This document shows, one piece after another, positions 1-11,000 of a stretch of 35,987 nucleotides of DNA. The notes below the pieces were generated by a model. That model saw only the letters and a program-made list of their open reading frames with translations, was not told the DNA's origin and searched no databases. Position numbers and translations under genes: made by a program. Numbering within the stretch: the first letter of the stretch is position 1; each line of letters starts with the position of its first letter. This DNA is from Ichthyophthirius multifiliis (taxonomy: Eukaryota > Ciliophora > Oligohymenophorea > Hymenostomatida): positions 1-35,987 of the forward strand of contig NW_004086246.1 of NCBI RefSeq assembly GCF_000220395.1, read 5' to 3'.

Positions 1-549
1 CAAATTTGAATAAATATGATATTAAATAATAAGTTCTAAATTTTAAATCTAATTATATTTAATATTATATTTACTTCTATTTTAAATTTAAAAAATATAC
101 TAAAAGATGAGAGCTTAATTTTATTCTATTAGTAATGGTAAAATTAATTTTATTTTAGAAATTATTATTATTTATAAAAGCAGGCAGGCATATATTTAAA
201 TAAATACTAGATAATATTTTTATATAATAATAAATAATTAAAATATACTTAAAAAATAAATTTCAATTTTTTTTAATAAAAATTTTTAGAAAATGTAACC
301 ATAATAACAATTTTGAAATTAAAAAATTAAAAAAGCTTATTTTTTTATTGTACTTGTGCACATATATATTTTATTGAGTAAAATTTATTGATAAAATAGA
401 CTCTTTATAATTGGAATAATTTTAAATTTTAAAAAACTTATTTTCATTAAATTTTAAGGTTTAAAATTTAAAATTTTTACATGAAAATTTATTTATTTTT
501 TTTAAATTAAAAAAAATTAAAATAATTAAAAATAATTTATTATATATAG

Positions 550-582
<33 letters not shown>

Positions 583-627
583 TGTTCTTTATTTCTGAAG
601 TGAGTTTAAAATTAATTAAAAAAATAA
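1..627. other. AT-rich intergenic DNA with TA tract
   Basis: No coding frame that I can support. The stretch is nearly pure A+T and includes a dinucleotide TA run at about 552-582. A short GC island (gcaggcaggcat) sits near 180. It lies downstream of the stop codon of the gene at 628-2397, so it may hold that gene's 3' untranslated region. Confidence 0.5.
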
Positions 628-2397
628 TCAATATTATGTATAGCTATTAGTTTTAAAATAATCCAAATATTAGCTTGAATTTTTAGTACTTTTTTTAAAG
701 ATTCCAAATATTTCTTCATTAACATTATTATCAATTTCTTCTTTATATTTTTTTTTTGTTAAAATAAAATAAAATTATAATTTAAAAAATAAAGAAAATA
801 AAAAACTTATAGTAATAAATTTAGTATGATAAACTTTTTAAGTTAAAGTTTTATTATTGTATTTATTTTCATGTTTATTAGTTGGTGACATATTAGTTTT
901 AAGAAGTCTTTTACTTTCATCAACAGAATTCTAAGGTTTATTTAGTAATTAAAGATCTTAGAAAATTTCAAACACAAACTTTTCTTAAAAAGAATCCAAT
1001 TCAAGTTTTTAAGGCCCTATTTTTGAAATATTGATTTAAATGTTTTCCAATTCCGAATTTACGAATTATTAATCATAATTTCCATTAATATTTTATTAAA
1101 AACTAATAAAGCTTTGGTTTTTTATTTTTTCTACAAAATTTTTACATATTTCGAATTCTACAGAAGTATAAAGATTTTTATTTTACAATTTTACATTTAA
1201 ATTAATTTATTATTATTATTTATCTATTTTATTTGAAAAAAATCCACTAATTAATGAAATTAGTATATATTTTAGTCTCTTAACATCTGTATTTATAACA
1301 ATTGATTTTATTTCCAAGTCATAATAATTAATATTTAAATTATCAAATAAATCTATTAATTAATCTAAAATATATCCCAATTATATCTTTTGACATTACA
1401 TCTACATATATTTATTTTATTTATAATTAAAACTCATTAAATAATCAAGTAATGTATATGAATTATTCAACATCCAACTTAAATAAGTAATGCAAGTTTT
1501 TTTATATAAGCTATCAATTATTTCAGATTCACCTTTTTTATTATATTTTATCTTTATTTTAATAAAAATAAAATAAAGTACTTTAATCTAATTTTTTATC
1601 ACTTAATTTATCACTATTTTTATCACTATTTTTTTCACTATTTTTTTCATTATTTTTTTCACTATTTTTTTATTTTTCCAACTATATTTTTCACTATTTT
1701 ACCTAATATATTTTTCACTATTTTTTTCAGTAAGAATCAAAATATCGCTTTAAATAGAAAAATTTATTTATTTCTTTATTGAACTTTTTTTCTAATAATC
1801 GTATTAATCTGGAATATTATTAGTCTTAATAAATTATATTAATTAACTAATTTTTGTTCTAATTTCATTTATTCCTTTTATTTATACAGTATCTACTTTC
1901 TTTTATTTATTTTTTAACTTCAAATAGTTATTTTCATTAGAAACATCCTACATAGATAAAACTATATACTATTCATCTAAATTTACAATGCCAGAATTTA
2001 TTTTAAAAATTTTATCAGTTTTTTCATTATCTTTATATAAATTAGCGTATAAGATATCATAAGAAGTTTCTTCTTTGCCATAAATAGAAGTATTTTCATC
2101 ATATTTATTAGACATTAGTTTTTTCTTATTTAAATTAGTATTCGTATGCTTTATTAATAAATATTCTTTAAGAGAATTTTTATGTTTTTCTAATTAAATA
2201 TTGCTTATCTTTGAATTTTTTGTATCTATTTTTAAATTTGAAAGAAATTAATTAAAAAATTCATGTTTTAAGTGAATTCCATATTTTCTTGCCTAATAAT
2301 TAGACTCTTTATTATGAAAAAAATAAAAATATTTTTATAGTATATATATATTTTTTAAAAAATACCTTTTAAAAAATTTAACCAGATTTATTTTCAT
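628..2397 (-). CDS. spliced gene, possible degenerate histidine-kinase-like ATPase; one-base frame break
   Basis: Not firmly recognised. With ciliate code the exons are 2397-2366, 2287-1582 and 1532-628. The introns (2365-2288 and 1581-1533) have GT...AG ends and matching phases. One base is missing near the T7 run at 1665-1671. Restoring it gives 547 residues ending in TGA, and it also turns the local reading into a clean Asn-Ser-Glu-Lys/Asn-Ser-Asp-Lys repeat. The C-terminal half has a stretch of the form LDQLIDLF...INTDVKRLKYILISLISG. That resembles the region before and within the N-box of two-component histidine kinase ATPase domains (RLKQILLNLLSNA in typical members). I see no convincing H-box, G-boxes or receiver domain, so catalytic activity is doubtful. 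Hybrid histidine kinases are numerous in ciliates, which makes this a reasonable but weak guess. The gene is confident; the function is not. Confidence 0.68.
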
Positions 2398-2982
2398 ATT
2401 TTGTAATAATTAAATTATTTTAGAAAAGTTTATCGATATTATAATACCATTATTTTATAAATGTTTATTAAAAATATGATATTCTTTCTGATTTATTCTA
2501 TAAATATTTAAAAAATATCACAATGAATAAAATTAATATACTATCAATAATTAAACAATATTCCAGTTAAAAAAAAACTATTATTAATGTCTAACTAATA
2601 ATTACTGAAATACTATCTAAAATAAAAGATTAACTGTTTGAAAGATATAAGCAAATAATTCTCTATATTATTTATATTAAAGATTATATATATAAAAATA
2701 TATATAAAATATATAAATTTATATATTATTATAGAATATATTTATATATATTTATATATATTTATATATATTTTTATATATTTATATATATTTATATATA
2801 TTTATATATGTATTTATATTAATTTTTTATAATTGTATATTAATATTTTAAATATATAATAAATTTTTTATCATTTTTTCCAGCCGTATCTTTTTTTATT
2901 TTTATTAATAAATATAATATTTTATAAAAATTAGAATACTGCTTTTGTTTTTATTTAGTTTTATAAAATAATTTATTTTAAA
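2398..2982. other. intergenic DNA between two minus-strand genes
   Basis: Apart from the AT minisatellite annotated separately, I see no gene here. It separates the stop codon of the small membrane protein gene (2983) from the start of the gene at 2397. It should therefore contain the promoter of the latter. Confidence 0.4.
2740..2811. repeat. tttatatata decamer minisatellite
   Basis: About seven tandem copies of a 10-base unit tttatatata with small length changes, directly readable in the sequence. It lies in intergenic DNA. Confidence 0.8.
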
Positions 2983-3456
2983 TCAAATAATTTTGCAGTT
3001 TTATATATTTTATAAATTTAATTTTTTATACTTTACCTAAGCATTAATAAATTTACTAGTTTATGTAATATTATCTTAGTTTTCAAAAAAGTAAAGTAAA
3101 TAAGATGTTGTAGATCCAATAATAATTATTAAATTAGAATATTTCAAAGTTTATTTTCTAAAGAAAGTATATAACATTATTAAAAAATAGGCGAAAATAA
3201 AAATCAATATAATTAAACTAAAACCTTTCTCAAATATTATAAATGATGAATATCCTAAATTGTACAAAAAAATTATTTAATGAAATAGGAATTTCTTTTT
3301 TAAAAAAAATTAATTTATATATTTTTTTTTTTTATATACTATTAAAATTTTTTATAAATATATATTTACTTTATTAACATCTATTACTTCATAAGATTAT
3401 TCAACTTATTTATTTTTAAATTATAATGTGTATTTATTTATACAATTTTAATTCAT
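2983..3456 (-). CDS. small two-membrane-segment protein, spliced
   Basis: A candidate gene of 132 residues with exons 3456-3370 and 3294-2983. They are joined across a 75-base GT...AG intron (3369-3295) in phase 0. The start is the ATG at 3456 and the stop is TGA at 2985-2983. The protein has a polar N-terminus, then two hydrophobic segments (around SLIILIFIFAYFLIML and NLIIIIGSTTSYLLYFF) separated by a short basic loop. The C-terminal tail is rich in Lys and Asn. The composition is unlike the surrounding A+T noise: it contains Gly, Ser-Thr-Thr and Cys codons. I do not recognise a family. It could also be the last exons of a larger gene or a fragment. Confidence 0.45.
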
Positions 3457-4490
3457 TTATTTTATATTTTATTTTAATATTAATAAACAAACCTTTTTCT
3501 GTATTAAATAATTTTTTAAAATATTGATTATATATTATATGAATAAATTTAACTTTTTTTTTTTATTTATTAATATTTTTTTTATTTAAGAAACTATATT
3601 AGATTAAAATAAATATAATTAAAAGATACAAAGTAATAAGTAAAACAGATTAATATAATAGTAAATAAAAAAAAAAAGACAAAAATAAATAATATATATA
3701 AATTATTAAATAAAGTGTATTAAGTCTATTTAAAAAAGTGCTTAAAGCATAGAAAGTTTATAAACAATATATATAAATATATTTTAATTTAAATTTTTTA
3801 TTTTTTAATTATATAAAATTATAAAAATATTATAAGTTAATATAAAAAATAATATTTAAAAATAAAAACTTTTAGATTTATAATATAAATATAGTATTAT
3901 AATTTTATATTTTTTAATAAAGTAATATTATTAATTAAAGTAAAGTTTCATTTTTTTAAAAAAAATCTATTCCATTTTATTGATACTAAATAAATATTTT
4001 TTTTAAAAAAATTTACATATATAAGACTATTAAAATTAAAATTATATTTTATTAATTTTTTTATATAAAGGCCAATCAATATTTTTTATTATTTATTTAT
4101 AATAAAAATAAAAAATAATTTTTTTTTAATTAAAATTGCATTTATTATATTTAAATTAAAAAAGCAGTTGTTATTATTTTATGTCTCAGTAAAATATTGA
4201 TACGTTTATAAAAATTGTTTTTATTTATTTTAATTAATTATTGTAAAATATATAATACATTAATAACATTTGAATATATGATTAAACATTAAAAAAAAAT
4301 TCAGATTTTTTTTTTTTCTAATTTAAATATTATTTTTTTTGAATAAAAATAAAATTTCACTAAAATAAATGACTACTACTAATAATAAAAAATTCTACAG
4401 TTGAAGGTTATATTAAAAAATAAATATAAAAATCTAGAATCTAGAAACAAGAAACTAGAAACTATAATAAAATAAATATTATATAATAAT
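3457..4490. other. AT-rich DNA, no gene seen
   Basis: Long A and T runs with no frame that shows protein-like composition. A plus-strand stretch around 3620-3770 stays open in the ciliate code but has no recognisable motif. At this base composition such openness is uninformative, because only TGA stops. Confidence 0.4.
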
Positions 4491-4499
4491 TACTAAATA

Positions 4500-5810
4500 C
4501 TGTAAAAATAATAGAAGAATATACAAAAGATTAAGAAGTTAAAAGCAGATATATAAAAGGAAGATTTTTATGGCAAAGTATATCTAAATATATCAAACAT
4601 AGAAATTTAATATAAAATTTAATAATAATAAAAAAAGGGAAGATTCGCAAAATGTTAAGAATTTATACATGTTTACACAAAAAAGAAAAATAGCGGCAAA
4701 AGTAATAATATAAAAGTCGCTTATAAGAATAAGCTAAAAATCTCATTTCAAAGATTCTTGTAACTTAACCTTCAAAAAGACTCTTCTTAGATGAAACATA
4801 TAATCATAATTTTTTAAAAATCTACTCCAATATACCTATTTTATTACCATTGAGTATCCTTGCATATTCCCTTTCGTCTTCTTATATTAATTAATTTACA
4901 TAAAATTAAATTAGAGTAAGTAATTATCCTAAATAAAAATAATTCAATAATACTGATCCTGTTCTAAAAGGTTAAAACTCAACAGGAAATCCTATATTTC
5001 GAACTTATAATTTTATATAATATTTAAAATTTATTAAAGTAATAATATAAAAATAATATTTATGTTTCTTTATCACAAGAAAAAATATAGAACGAAAATC
5101 GAAATCGAAACCTAAATTGTATAAGTAATTTAAAAAAATAGAAAGTAAATAAAACCGCACAAAATCAGATAAAACATATTTTTAGGAAAAAAATATTAAT
5201 CTTTAAGAAAAATTAGTCAATTTTAAAGAAAAAAACACTAACTTTTAAGAATTTTAAGAAAATAATAATAAATATACTAATTTTTGAGAAAATTCAATTT
5301 TTTATTAAATAAAAATAATTTATACAAAATATAAATAAATAGGAAGTTTTGGTCAAAAAATATGTTGATTATTCATCAAAATAAGGACTTGTATATATAT
5401 TATCATCTGGATTATATGGCTTATTTTATAACGATTCAACAAAAATATAATTTAACAAGAATTAAAATATATTCTAATATATAGAAAAAAGAATAGAAGA
5501 TAAATATGACATAAAAAACTTAACAAAATAAAAAATATCAAAAAGAAGTTAAGAAAGTAATTTTATAAATTCATTTATAAATCTATTTATAATAATACAA
5601 TAATTTGACAGAAAAAACATGCAAATTAAAAAATAATTCAATTGTTGTAAAAAAATGTATTAAAACAAAAAATGCAATATAATATATAGATTTTCAAATA
5701 AGGTAATATAAGTTGTTTTCAAAGATTAATGGGAAATAATTTAAAGTTCAAAATAAAAATATATAAATAAAAATAAAAATAAAAAAGCTATTTAAAAAAA
5801 AAAAATGCTT
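4500..5810 (+). pseudogene. decayed polo-like kinase copy (kinase remnant plus two polo boxes)
   Basis: Reading TAA/TAG as Gln, the frame containing the ATG at 4652 gives NLISKILVTQPSKRL followed by IPILLPLSILAYS. This is the end of a polo-like kinase catalytic domain (subdomain XI) and the link after it. Further on, a frame starting near 5340 gives KKYVDYSSKQGL...YNDSTKI...QYIEK, which matches polo box 1 (VDYS-KYGLGY...FNDSTR in known members). NIIYRFSNKVIQVVFKDQWEII near 5680-5745 matches polo box 2. Upstream, HRNL at 4598 may be the worn catalytic HRD motif. The DFG through subdomain X region is absent. An in-frame TGA near 5275 separates the kinase and polo-box parts; the frames join only with a one-base change in a T run. 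Glycine loop and catalytic Lys were not found. Family assignment is strong. Loss of function is likely, unless missing exons or assembly errors are hiding the N-terminus. Confidence 0.75.
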
Positions 5811-5923
5811 AGAAACATAAAATATAAAATTACAAATAGAATAATACATACAAAATATATTATTAAAAACATATTGAGAAATAAAATATATAATCCTAAT
5901 AAAAATTAGAAAATAATAATAGC

Positions 5924-5987
<64 letters not shown>

Positions 5988-6526
5988 TTTAATTATTAAT
6001 GTATTCATGACTAATAATAAATTAAAATTAATGATAATGTTAATGATAATAAAAGCTATCTTCATTAATCTAAAATCTCGTTATAATATTATTCCAAAAT
6101 ACTAATATTAAATACTAATTAGATTATTTATAATACTAATGTAGATATTAAAATGAAAATATTTGCTATTTGCTTAAAAGTAAGAAAAATGATAATGCAT
6201 ATTTATAAAATTAATTTAAAATGTATAATTAAATAATCTTATTATAATTTAATTAAAATAAACAATAATTAATAAGAAAATATACATATTAAATATATAT
6301 ATATATATATATAATTTATATATTGTTTTTTTATTTATTATTTTAATATATATAAATAATTAATTTTTTATAAAAAAAACATTATATTTTTTTTAAAAAA
6401 TATACTTAAATATATAAATACATAAAATTTTTTTATTTCTTTCAAATAATTAATTTTTATATATATAAAAAATATTAAAAAGCAATATTTATATAAATTT
6501 TATTTCAAAAAAATATAAATTATTAA
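5811..6526. other. tail of the kinase relic and intergenic DNA
   Basis: Holds the TAA microsatellite annotated separately and AT-rich sequence up to the stop codon of the stomatin gene. In the ciliate code it has long open frames that read poly-Ile, poly-Asn or poly-Gln depending on phase, so openness says nothing. A short TA run lies near 6295-6311. Confidence 0.4.
5930..5986. repeat. (TAA)n microsatellite
   Basis: An uninterrupted AAT/TAA trinucleotide run of roughly 18 to 19 units, preceded by an imperfect unit with one GC base (agc). On the plus strand it would be poly-Gln, poly-Asn or poly-Ile depending on frame; on the minus strand poly-Tyr, poly-Leu or poly-Ile. It follows the polo-box remnant, but I cannot show that it is translated. 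Confidence 0.9.
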
Positions 6527-7465
6527 TCATTCTGATAAATAAACAATTTTGCTTTTAGTAGCAATTTTTTCCAGAGTATTTAAATATCTAATTTACATCG
6601 CAGCTTTTGAATCCATATAATCAGCTGCTAATCTTTATTGTTTTGCAGATTCTACATCTACTTTTGCGTTTAGAATTTTTGCTTTCGCTAATCTTCTTTC
6701 TTTAGTCGCTACTTCTAATTAACTAGCTAAATTTTATTCCATAGTAATATCTTTAATAATAATTTATTCAATTTCTATTCCCCATTCTTCTACATGCATA
6801 TATACAAAATCTTCAACTTACTCTTACATTTACCTTCTATTATCTAATAATTACTAAAAACTGAAATGTCCCACAATACTTCTTAAAGAACTAATACATA
6901 TTTCCGAAACCGAAGTTTTTATATCAAAAATCGAATAATGTGCCTATCTACAATCATTAATTTTATAATAAACAACCCCATCAATAACAATCATGATATT
7001 ATCTTTAGTAATAGCCCATTATTTTGACAAATCAATGGTCTAAGTCCTTACATCCATCACAATTAAGTTATCAGTACATGGATTTACAAAATGATAGCCT
7101 TCTTCTACTGTTTTTACATACTTCCCAAATCTCTCAAATATGGCTTTATTTGACTTTTATACTGTCTAAAATGGATTACTACAGCAAGGACACCATTAAC
7201 CAAAAAAGCCTAAACATTTTCCCAAACTAAATAATATAGATTAATATCCACCTTCTATGTCTAGATTTCGGGCGTTTTCTTGTGGAATCAAACGTTAGTG
7301 TTTTACATCTTTTACTTTTATTTATTTTTAACGGAGACGCTTTTGGATATTATGTTAATTTTATTAATTCATTTAAGTAGGAAACTTTTATTAATTTATT
7401 TAGATATATTAACTATTATCGATAGGAGATTATGTTTATAAAGGAATTATTTGGGATGGTTGCAT
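6527..7465 (-). CDS. stomatin-like SPFH/band 7 membrane protein
   Basis: A single uninterrupted ciliate-code frame of 312 residues from ATG at 7465 to TGA at 6529-6527. A second in-frame ATG is codon 32. After a Gln/Asn-rich cytosolic leader comes a hydrophobic stretch at about 75-90 (SILFSLGKCLGFFG). Next is a Cys cluster, WCPCC (91-95), a plausible lipid-modification and membrane-hairpin site. The SPFH domain follows: ERFGKYVKTVEEGYHFVNPCTDN, then AITKDNIMIVIDGVVYYKI, then EEWGIEIEQIIIKDI, then a charged helix ending LRYLNTLEKIATKSKI. This order and spacing match stomatins. Such proteins oligomerise on the inner face of membranes and regulate channels or scaffold microdomains. No intron was found. 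The short reading on the opposite strand at 7024-7230 is only its shadow. Confidence 0.92.
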
Positions 7466-8783
7466 ATTATTATTGCTTTTTTCTTTTAAATTAATGTTGA
7501 GAAATTATGAAACTATAATTTTTTGTTATTTTTTTTAATTATATATAAATATTTAAATTATATATATTTTTTTATTTTATTATATGATGCATTATATAGT
7601 TGATTATTATAATGCCTCTTTTATTTTAATTTTTCTTATTTAAAAAGGATATATAATCTGATATAATAAATTAAAATAAATATAAATTATATTAAAAAAA
7701 ATAAAATATGTAAATAAATTATATTTAAAAAAAATTGGAACAAATATAAATTTAAAAGATATAATAATAATAAAATTTATATTTATATTAATATATAATT
7801 TGAAGTAAAAGATAAAATTAAAATATATTTTATTTATAAATTTTAGTTTTACTTATTATTGTTTAATATTACTTATATATTTATTATATAAATAATTTCT
7901 TATTAAATTATATTTTTTTATTAGTTTTTAAATTATAATATCATTTTTAATCTGAATATTTTTTATGAATTAATGTTAAATATTTGAATGTATTACTTTT
8001 AAAATGTAAAAATAAAATAATAAAATAAAAATATGAAGGAGAGTTATTTTAATTAATAAAGAGTAAATATTTTTTATAATTTATATATATATATTTTTTT
8101 TTTCTTATGAATGATAAAATAAAAATTGAAAAATATAATGTATTTATATAATTTATTTAAGTTATTTTTTTTTTTATATATATTAATTTAATTTCGTTAT
8201 AAATTAATATTATGAAAAAAGCATTATATAATGCTTTTATATAAAATTAAAATAAAATTATATTTATAATAAAAATATTTTATTTTATTTTTAAATTAAA
8301 AAATTATTATAATTAAATAATAAAAATACTATTAATATTTTTATTTTTATTTCTAATATACAAAATAAATAATATAAGTATGTATATATATAAAAAAATA
8401 TGAATATATATATAAACAAAACAAAAATATATTATAAAAAATTATAATAGAAATAATTATATATATGTTATATATTAATATATTTATTATATTTAATAAT
8501 TTATTCACTATATAAATAAAATTATATAACTTCAATATATTAAAATTATATATTCTTATTTCAGTATTTTTAAAAAAGAAATAATTTATGATATAATCCT
8601 ATATTATAATTTAAATTTCTTTAAAAATTATTACTAATAGAATAATATTATAATTAAAAGCATTAATATTCTTACATTTAATTTATTTTTAGTATTAATA
8701 GAAAAAAGTATTTTCAATAAAGATTATCGAATATAAATAAGCCCTTATATTAAAGAGTATTATTATATATCGTCTATTTTTAT
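7466..8783. other. AT-rich intergenic DNA, no gene seen
   Basis: No frame with protein-like composition. The promoter of the stomatin gene should lie just to the right of 7465. A 22-base perfect palindrome at 8217-8238 is listed separately. Confidence 0.4.
8217..8238. repeat. 22-base perfect palindrome
   Basis: aaaagcattatataatgctt plus two further t residues reads the same on both strands and could form a hairpin with a gcat/atgc stem flanked by A and T tracts. It sits in gene-free DNA between the stomatin gene and the pseudogene. No function can be assigned. Confidence 0.6.
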
Positions 8784-9830
8784 TCATTTATATTAGTTTT
8801 TATAATTAGAATTATTTTGTTTTTTCTTTAAATAACTTTAATTTAAAATAATGCGGTTTTTTAAAACTTTAATGCTTTTTTTTATTATTTTTTGTTTCCA
8901 TTTATTTTTCCTTTATTCCCAAATCTAAAATTCCTATTTAAAAACATTTCCTTAAAAATCTAAAATAGAATACCGCTTTAAAAACAAAGGACTCTAAATA
9001 AAATAAAAGTTCTAAATTCCTCCTAAAAAATAGAAACAAAAATAATTTATTTTATAATATTCCTTTTAATAATATATTTTTTTTTTTTTTTCGAAATTTA
9101 ATAAAAAATAATTTCTTCATTTTATTTTATGTTATACTATTAATTTATTCTCTATCTATATGAAATTATTCTTTATTTTTTATTCTTTTTAAAAAATCCC
9201 ATTATAATATTCAAATAAGTAATTCTGAATTATTAATTAATATATTTTAAAAACTATGGCCGAGAAGTTCAAAATAGTATTTTCAAACATATTAAAAGGC
9301 ATTCATTGTCCTTATATTTTAATTAAATAATATAGTCTATAAAATAAACTGCTAGCACATAACTTTAAATTTAATTATTGATAACATTATACGCAGAATT
9401 TTCATTTACTTATTAAAATAATTACACTCATTAATGTTTTTAGGCACTAAATTTACCTTTTGTCTTATTGTCTTTTTCAGATAAATTAAAAGTAAAATAA
9501 CTTCTTATGTAGTAATTAATAAAAATACTTTTATACTCCTCCTCCCCCCCCCTCCTCCTCCTCTTTTACTTAAAAATGGTTTATTAGAAATTAAACTAAA
9601 TTTATTTTTTTACCAAGTAATTTTAATTAATAATCACTTTTTAATTAATTGAATTTTTTTCTCCAAACCTCAATAGTATAAATTTCTTAATTTGTAAAAT
9701 GAATAGTATTTAGAAATATAAGCCTATTATTACAAACGAAAATATTTAAGGAAAATCAAATTTTTCTCAGGACATTAAACTAAAATTTATTTAACTGAAA
9801 ACATTGGTATTTTTAAGTGGGGTTATAAAT
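8784..9830 (-). pseudogene. broken copy of the two-membrane-segment protein encoded at 11001-13067
   Basis: Read on the minus strand, pieces in several frames align in order with the intact neighbour. EKFDFPQIFSFVIIG aligns with EIYELNPQVFNFAIG. EIYTIEVW aligns with SIYTIEAY. NLSEKDNKTKGKFSAQKHQ aligns with DLSEKNLAIEGEFSAQKYQ. YVLAVYFIDYIIQL aligns with RLAAYYTDYVVQL. ITYLNIIMGFF aligns with NTYLDSDFGFI, and NRNFRFGNKGK with NGIFSFGSQEE. The copy is interrupted by in-frame TGA codons at 9769-9767, 9430-9428 and 9271-9269, and by frame changes. One of these is at a C-rich tract (9536-9567) that the intact copy lacks. The N-terminal membrane segment and the long C-terminal cytosolic part were not found. 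It is a decayed tandem duplicate, since both copies lie in the same orientation about 2 kb apart. Confidence 0.87.
9536..9567. repeat. C-rich polypyrimidine mirror repeat
   Basis: A pure pyrimidine tract: CTCCTCCT, nine C, then TCCTCCTCCTC and TTTT. It is almost perfectly mirror-symmetric about the C run. It is by far the most GC-rich sequence in the window outside conserved exons, and it lies inside the pseudogene. The opposite strand is G-rich (GGA repeats flanking nine G). Confidence 0.95.
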
Positions 9831-11000
9831 ATATTAAAAAATTAAATATTTAAAAAGATAAAATATTCTTCCTTTCAAAACATATTTTATGCTTTTATTA
9901 AATCTAAGAGTGTGCAAAAAATATCAATATTTATTATAAAAAATATTAATTTTTATTATAAAAAATATAAAATTTATAATTAGTATTTGTAATTAATAAA
10001 AATTAATTAAATAGTAGTTTTTAGTATATTTAAATTTGCTTTTTATTTAAATATAAAATAATAAATTCATTTATATTATCTATTTAAAAAATACAAAAAA
10101 ATATATATATATATTTTTTTTTTCTTATAATATAGAAAGACTTTATGATTTAAAAAAAAAAAAATATATAAAATATGACTATTATATAATAATAAATATA
10201 AGTATAGCTATAACAATAGAAAAATAGATTAAATTAAAAATTTAATTTTTATTTAGAGTGATTATAGTTTTTTTTCTCATATTAATAAATAATATTAATT
10301 ATTTGAGATTACTATTTGATATTTAAAAATTAATTCTGAAAAAGAGTTTTAAATTTCAAAAAAAATAATATTGGTTTTTTTAAATAAAAAATTAAATTTA
10401 TTTATAATTTTTTATAAATAAATATTTATTAATAGTTTTTTTAAAATTATTGATTATTACAAAATAATAAATTTAATTTATTAAAAAAAAAAAAAATCTA
10501 ATATATTATGTATTAAATATTAATATAGTTATATTTATTATTTAATTTATATATTATTAATTATAATTATTTATATTTATTTTTTATAGTATATTTATTT
10601 TTAATACTGATAATAATATTTCATTTTACTAATTAAATTTTAAAGAACTGTAATTTAAAGATTGTTTTAAATATAAAAATATATTAAGAATAATAATTTT
10701 TTAAAAACAAAATAATATTATTAAAAATAAATATATTATAAATATTTAAAAATAATCATATTAATATATATTTTAATTTTATTAAAAATTAATAATTTAT
10801 AAATAATATATATATTATAATTTATATACAAAATAATTCTTATATAATACAAAAAAATTAAAAAAATAAAAAACATAAATAAAATAATATTTTTTATTTT
10901 TTATAATAATTAAATAATTTAAAAAAAAAAAAAAATATTAAAATATTTTTAAAATAATAGCTTTAAAAATTTAATAAAAAAAAAAGAAAAGTTTAATTTA
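9831..11000. other. AT-rich intergenic DNA, no gene seen
   Basis: Dominated by long A or T runs and AT repeats, with no supportable coding frame. It separates the stop codon of the intact membrane protein gene (11001) from its decayed copy, and presumably holds the intact gene's 3' untranslated region. Confidence 0.4.

Noticed and set aside
5748-6065. Minus-strand poly-tyrosine frame
   Set aside because: It is the reverse reading of the TAA microsatellite and AT-rich flanks, with no conserved content.
7024-7230. Plus-strand frame of 68 residues
   Set aside because: It is antisense to the stomatin gene, whose conserved SPFH sequence explains the region.
8353-8535. Minus-strand frame rich in Ile and Tyr
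   Set aside because: The composition is that of random AT DNA, with no motif and no supporting exon structure.
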